Shown here piece by piece: positions 13,254 to 16,209 of a stretch of 16,209 nt of DNA. How positions within the stretch are numbered: position 1 is the stretch's first letter; the number at the start of each line of letters is the position of its first letter. The DNA is from VAZQ01 sp040510815 (GTDB lineage Bacteria; Pseudomonadota; Alphaproteobacteria; Rhizobiales; Xanthobacteraceae). A program made the position numbers and the translations under genes. The stretch spans positions 1-16,209 of the forward strand of contig JBEVIH010000068.1 of the NCBI GenBank assembly GCA_040510815.1, read 5' to 3'. The notes under the pieces are model-generated. The model saw only the letters and a program-made list of their open reading frames with translations, was not told the origin of the DNA and searched no databases.

Positions 13254-13427
13254 GGCGGGCTCCGGCCGCGGCGATCATAGCAGAACCGGTGCGGCGCGGG
13301 ATTGCACGGCGGCCCGGCCGGGTTGCGTTACGCCTGCCACAAGCCGCTCGCCTTGACCGCAACAAATGTTTCAGAATGGATGCTGGCCCGCGTCGGCCCG
13401 TCCGACCCGCAGCAGGAACGACATCAG

Positions 13428-14327
13428 ATGAGCGTTGATGCTCAACTCACCACCTTGAGCGCGGCCTTCGACGACTATCCGCACACGCTCCCGCTCAAGC
13501 GCGGCGAGATCAAGTCCGACCGCGTCGCCCTCGACTTCAGCGACATCAGGCCGGCGAACCGGTTCTTCAAGCCGATGGTGCGCGAGCTCAAGTTCAACGT
13601 CAGCGAGATGGCGATCGCCACCTACGTGCAGGCCAAGGCCTGCGGCAAGCCGCTGGTGCTGTTGCCGGCCACCATGATGGGGCGCTTCCAGCACGGCACC
13701 ATCCTGTGCAACGCGGCGCGCCCGCTCACGCCCGCCGATCTCCCCGGCAAGCGCGTCGGCGTGCGGTCCTACAGCCAGACCACGGCGGTGTGGGTGCGCG
13801 GCATCTTGGCGAACGACTACGGCGTCGACATGGATCGCTTGCGCTGGGTCACGTTCGAGGACGGCCACGTGGCCGAATACCGCGAGCCGGCCGGTGTCGA
13901 GCGGGTCGGCGGCGACAAGAACCTGCTCAAGATGCTGCGCGAGGGCGAGCTCGACGCCGCCATCTACGGCGCTGATCTCCCCGACGACCCGGCGTTCAAG
14001 AGCGTGATCCCGGATCCCGACGCCGCCGCGCAGACATGGTACGCGCAACACAAGGTGGTGCCGATCAACCACATGGTGGTGGTCACCGAGCGGCTCGCCG
14101 GGTCGCGGCCGGACCTGGTGGCAGAGGTCTACCGCCTGCTGGCGCAGAGCAAGGCCGCCGCCGGGCTGCCGAAGGCGGGAGCCATCGACTTCCTCCCGTT
14201 CGGGCTCGAGGGCTGCCGGCCGGGGTTGGCCACGATCATTAACTATGCGTTGCAGCAAAACCTCATTGCGCGAAAAATCGACGTCGAGGAGCTGTTCGAC
14301 AGCACTACGCGGGCGCTCCGCGGTTGA
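13428..14327 (+). CDS. 4,5-dihydroxyphthalate decarboxylase-like / NMT1-type periplasmic-binding-fold protein
   Basis: This 299-residue protein resembles sequences annotated as 4,5-dihydroxyphthalate decarboxylase. They share a type II periplasmic-binding fold with ABC (NMT1/ThiY-like) receptors. Marker segments are FDDYPHTLPLKRGEI, FSEMAIATYVQAK-like 59-70, LLPATMMGRFQHGTI, GKRVGVRSYSQTTAVWVRGI, ELDAAIYGADLPDD and VVPINHMVVVTERL. There is no signal peptide, so it is probably cytoplasmic, favouring an enzyme over a transport receptor. The ATG 13428 fits the family's N-terminus; AGGA lies rather far upstream. An in-frame start at 13302 would add 42 residues that look non-coding. It diverges from the ornithine cyclodeaminase-family gene. 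No phthalate pathway genes are visible, so the true reaction is open. Confidence 0.75.
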   Translation: MSVDAQLTTLSAAFDDYPHTLPLKRGEIKSDRVALDFSDIRPANRFFKPMVRELKFNVSEMAIATYVQAKACGKPLVLLPATMMGRFQHGTILCNAARPLTPADLPGKRVGVRSYSQTTAVWVRGILANDYGVDMDRLRWVTFEDGHVAEYREPAGVERVGGDKNLLKMLREGELDAAIYGADLPDDPAFKSVIPDPDAAAQTWYAQHKVVPINHMVVVTERLAGSRPDLVAEVYRLLAQSKAAAGLPKAGAIDFLPFGLEGCRPGLATIINYALQQNLIARKIDVEELFDSTTRALRG

Positions 14328-14335
14328 GCCGTGGC

Positions 14336-14429
14336 GCCAGCTGCGGCGTCCCCGGGTGGGCCAGTTTCGCATTTAACCTCAAGGGGATGAGTTGATGGCG
14401 CCGGCGCCGCCGCTGGCTTAATATTTTTT
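14336..14429 (+). terminator. Possible terminator after the decarboxylase-like gene
   Basis: GCCAG-CGGCG (14336-14340, 14344-14348) can pair with CGCCGCTGGC (14408-14417), leaving a 3-base bulge and a long loop of about 60 bases. TTAATA and six T (14424-14429) follow directly. The long loop makes it a weak call. Confidence 0.25.
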
Positions 14430-14440
14430 ACCGAATCAGT

Positions 14441-14467
14441 GGAACGTAGGACCTGTAGCCAAGCGTT
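14441..14467 (+). promoter_or_regulatory. Marginal EcfG-like promoter before the L,D-transpeptidase gene
   Basis: GGAAC (14441-14445) and CGTT (14464-14467) match exactly, but the spacer is 18 bases rather than 16-17. The leader would be about 140 bases and includes a GTCGAC inverted repeat (14472-14489). It could be chance. Confidence 0.2.
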
Positions 14468-14615
14468 GGGTGTCGACAAGTTCGTCGACTTTACGGGCCT
14501 GCAACGCTTATCTTGTAAGGTGACGACGAACCGCATCCAGCGGCCGCCCGGCCGTCGAAAATCTAAGAAGTCTCGGGAGAGTGTCTTGGCCAAACTCTTG
14601 GGGGAAGTCCCCAGC

Positions 14616-16205
14616 ATGTCTGCTTCCGGCTCCTCGACCAAGCTGCTGCGCAGCGCCCTGGTCGCCAGCGCGGCGCTGGTGCTGGTCGTCGCGACCGCCA
14701 CCCCGGCTGACGCCTACTACCCCTACTCCCCCTATTCCTTCTCCTACCCGCGACGGTCCTACCGAGCCGCCCCCAAGCCGGCCCCGGTAGCGGCGGCCCC
14801 CGCCGTCAAGAAGCCCAACCCGGAGAAGGACGGCTTCGTCGACCTGCCCAAGGGCGGCATCCTGCAGATCGCCATCTCCATCGGCAGCCAGCGCCTCACC
14901 TTGTATCGCGACGGCGTGCGCGTGGCGCAATCGCCGGTCTCGACCGGCACCGCCAGCCATCCGACGCCGACCGGCGTGTTCAGCGTGATCGAGAAGGACC
15001 GCTATCACCGCTCGAATCTCTACGGCAACGCGCCGATGTTCTACATGCAGCGCGTCACCTGGTCGGGCGTCGCGATGCATGAAGGAGTGTTGCCCGGCTA
15101 CGCCGCCTCGCACGGCTGCATCCGCCTGCCGACCGAGTTTGCCGCGCGGCTGTGGCCGACCACCAAGCTCGGCGTGCGCGTGATCATCGCCCACGGCGAT
15201 GCCACGCCGGTCGATTTCCAGCACGCCAGCCTGTTCCAGCCCCGGCCGAAGCCGGAGCCGAAGGTGGCGGCGCTCGAGCCGGTCGATCTGAAGCCGGCCC
15301 GCCTGGTCCGGATGGCGGAAGCGACCACCACCGCCACGGATGCCGGCGGGATGGACGTGACCCGCTCGGCCGCGGACGCGGCCAAGCCTGCGGCAACCGC
15401 CGTGGCGGACGACCGCAAGCCCACCGACGCTGCGACTGCCGCGACCGAGGAGCCCAAGCCGGCCGGCGACGGCGCACCGGTGACGAAGCCGGCGGCCCCG
15501 GCGCAAGCCGCCGAGACCGCGCCCGACGACAAGGCGACCGGGACGGTTTCGCCTGCGGGCGCCGCGGTGCCGGTGCTGCCGAGCGAGCTGCGCAAGGCGG
15601 TCGAGACGCCGCAGCCGAGCGAGCCGCCGAAGGCCGCGCAAGCCGCCAACCCGCAGACCACGCCGGTCGAGGCCGCGCCCGCGAGCAATGATCCGCCCAA
15701 GCCCGAGCTCGACGTGACCGATCCATTCAAGCCGACGCCGCCGCGCTACAAGTCGGCCGACCAGCCGCTCAAGCGCAACGGCCAGGTGGCGGTATTCGTG
15801 AGCCGCAAGGAGAAGAAAATCTTCATCCGGCAGGGCTTCATCCCGATCTTCGAGATGCCGATCACGATCGACAGTCCGGACCAGCCGCTCGGCACCCACG
15901 TGTTCACCGCCATGGGCTTCACCGATGGCGGCGGCATGCGCTGGAACCTGATCTCCTATCCGCACGAGCATGGACTCGTGACCGAGTACCAGCCGAGGAA
16001 CAGAAGGTCTAAGGAGCCGCCCAAGGTCGTGCAATCGAAGCCGCCGTCGACCGCCGCGCAGGCGCTCGACCGCATCCAGATGCCCCCGGAGGCGGTGGAG
16101 CGGATCGCCGAGCTGCTGAGCCCCGGCTCCTCGCTGGTGATCTCCGACGAGGGCCTCGGCCGCGAAACCGGCCGCATGACGGAGTTCATCGTCCTCACCC
16201 GCTGA
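14616..16205 (+). CDS. L,D-transpeptidase (YkuD domain) with a degenerate second YkuD-like segment
   Basis: This 529-residue exported protein has a signal peptide (K9, R12, hydrophobic 14-27, cleavage after ADA at about 31-33). A Tyr/Pro/Ser-rich stretch leads to a YkuD L,D-transpeptidase domain at about 78-195. Its catalytic motif is H155 ... S165-H166-G167-C168-I-R170. Such enzymes form 3-3 peptidoglycan cross-links or attach proteins to peptidoglycan. A Pro/Ala/Lys/Glu-rich linker (about 207-385) follows. A second segment at 388-450 repeats the opening of the fold (VAVFVSRKEKKIFIRQG, then PITIDSPDQPLGTHVF) but lacks the HGC motif. The C-terminus (about 485-529) includes SSLVISDEGLGRETGRMTEF. 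ATG 14616 has GGGGGAAG nine bases upstream; TTG 14586 with GGGAG is a real alternative. Confidence 0.88.
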   Translation: MSASGSSTKLLRSALVASAALVLVVATATPADAYYPYSPYSFSYPRRSYRAAPKPAPVAAAPAVKKPNPEKDGFVDLPKGGILQIAISIGSQRLTLYRDGVRVAQSPVSTGTASHPTPTGVFSVIEKDRYHRSNLYGNAPMFYMQRVTWSGVAMHEGVLPGYAASHGCIRLPTEFAARLWPTTKLGVRVIIAHGDATPVDFQHASLFQPRPKPEPKVAALEPVDLKPARLVRMAEATTTATDAGGMDVTRSAADAAKPAATAVADDRKPTDAATAATEEPKPAGDGAPVTKPAAPAQAAETAPDDKATGTVSPAGAAVPVLPSELRKAVETPQPSEPPKAAQAANPQTTPVEAAPASNDPPKPELDVTDPFKPTPPRYKSADQPLKRNGQVAVFVSRKEKKIFIRQGFIPIFEMPITIDSPDQPLGTHVFTAMGFTDGGGMRWNLISYPHEHGLVTEYQPRNRRSKEPPKVVQSKPPSTAAQALDRIQMPPEAVERIAELLSPGSSLVISDEGLGRETGRMTEFIVLTR

Positions 16206-16209
16206 CCGC

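Noticed and set aside
11877..13280. Long plus-strand open frame across the TctC and ornithine cyclodeaminase-family genes
   Set aside because: It spans two genuine minus-strand genes and the gap between them, and has the repetitive composition of a GC-rich shadow frame.
14508..16034. Long minus-strand open frame opposite the L,D-transpeptidase
   Set aside because: It is an Arg/Gly/His-rich antisense shadow of the transpeptidase and its Pro/Ala linker.

Overview
The window looks like chromosomal DNA of a high-GC alphaproteobacterium of the order Hyphomicrobiales (Rhizobiales), probably close to Bradyrhizobium, Rhodoplanes or Pseudolabrys. Three things point there: a complete PhyR-NepR-EcfG general stress response (GSR) locus, several GGAAC-N16-CGTT promoters of the EcfG type, and many Bug/TctC-type orphan solute-binding proteins. 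Genus-level placement is inference. No tRNA, rRNA, insertion sequence, phage gene or CRISPR array was found.

Layout. (1) 39-2604: two orphan periplasmic solute-binding proteins, one Bug/TctC and one of the branched-chain amino acid ABC type, with no permease or ATPase genes beside them. (2) 2686-9230: a stress-response island. It holds a soluble PAS-GAF HWE histidine kinase (minus), a small secreted or membrane-anchored protein (minus), a candidate GSR-controlled small RNA, a CsbD-like protein, a DUF883/ElaB-like membrane-anchored protein, phyR (minus) diverging from nepR-ecfG (plus), a 59-residue DUF1328 membrane protein (minus), and a low-affinity iron permease family protein (plus). (3) 9359-13253: two converging 'enzyme plus Bug protein' pairs. 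One is an Asp/Glu racemase or arylmalonate decarboxylase-like enzyme with a TctC protein (plus). The other is an ornithine cyclodeaminase/mu-crystallin family enzyme with a TctC protein (minus). (4) 13428-14327: a 4,5-dihydroxyphthalate decarboxylase-like protein. (5) 14616-16205: a periplasmic L,D-transpeptidase with a second, motif-less YkuD-like segment.

How the stress island should work (established for Alphaproteobacteria): a HWE/HisKA_2 kinase phosphorylates PhyR. PhyR~P binds the anti-sigma factor NepR through its sigma-like domain, which frees EcfG. EcfG then transcribes from GGAAC-N16-CGTT promoters. By eye, exact or near-exact copies of this promoter lie before phyR, before nepR-ecfG, before the DUF1328 gene, before csbD, and before a short untranslated unit ending in a strong intrinsic terminator. 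Weaker copies precede the iron permease family gene and the small secreted protein gene.

The most interesting object is that untranslated unit (about 5367-5452). An EcfG promoter is followed by a stem-loop exposing a C-rich loop, an A/U linker, and a terminator hairpin with a T run. The real csbD promoter lies further downstream. This resembles in design Caulobacter GsrN, a sigma-T-controlled small RNA with a C-rich 5' loop. Only the architecture is comparable; no homology was tested.
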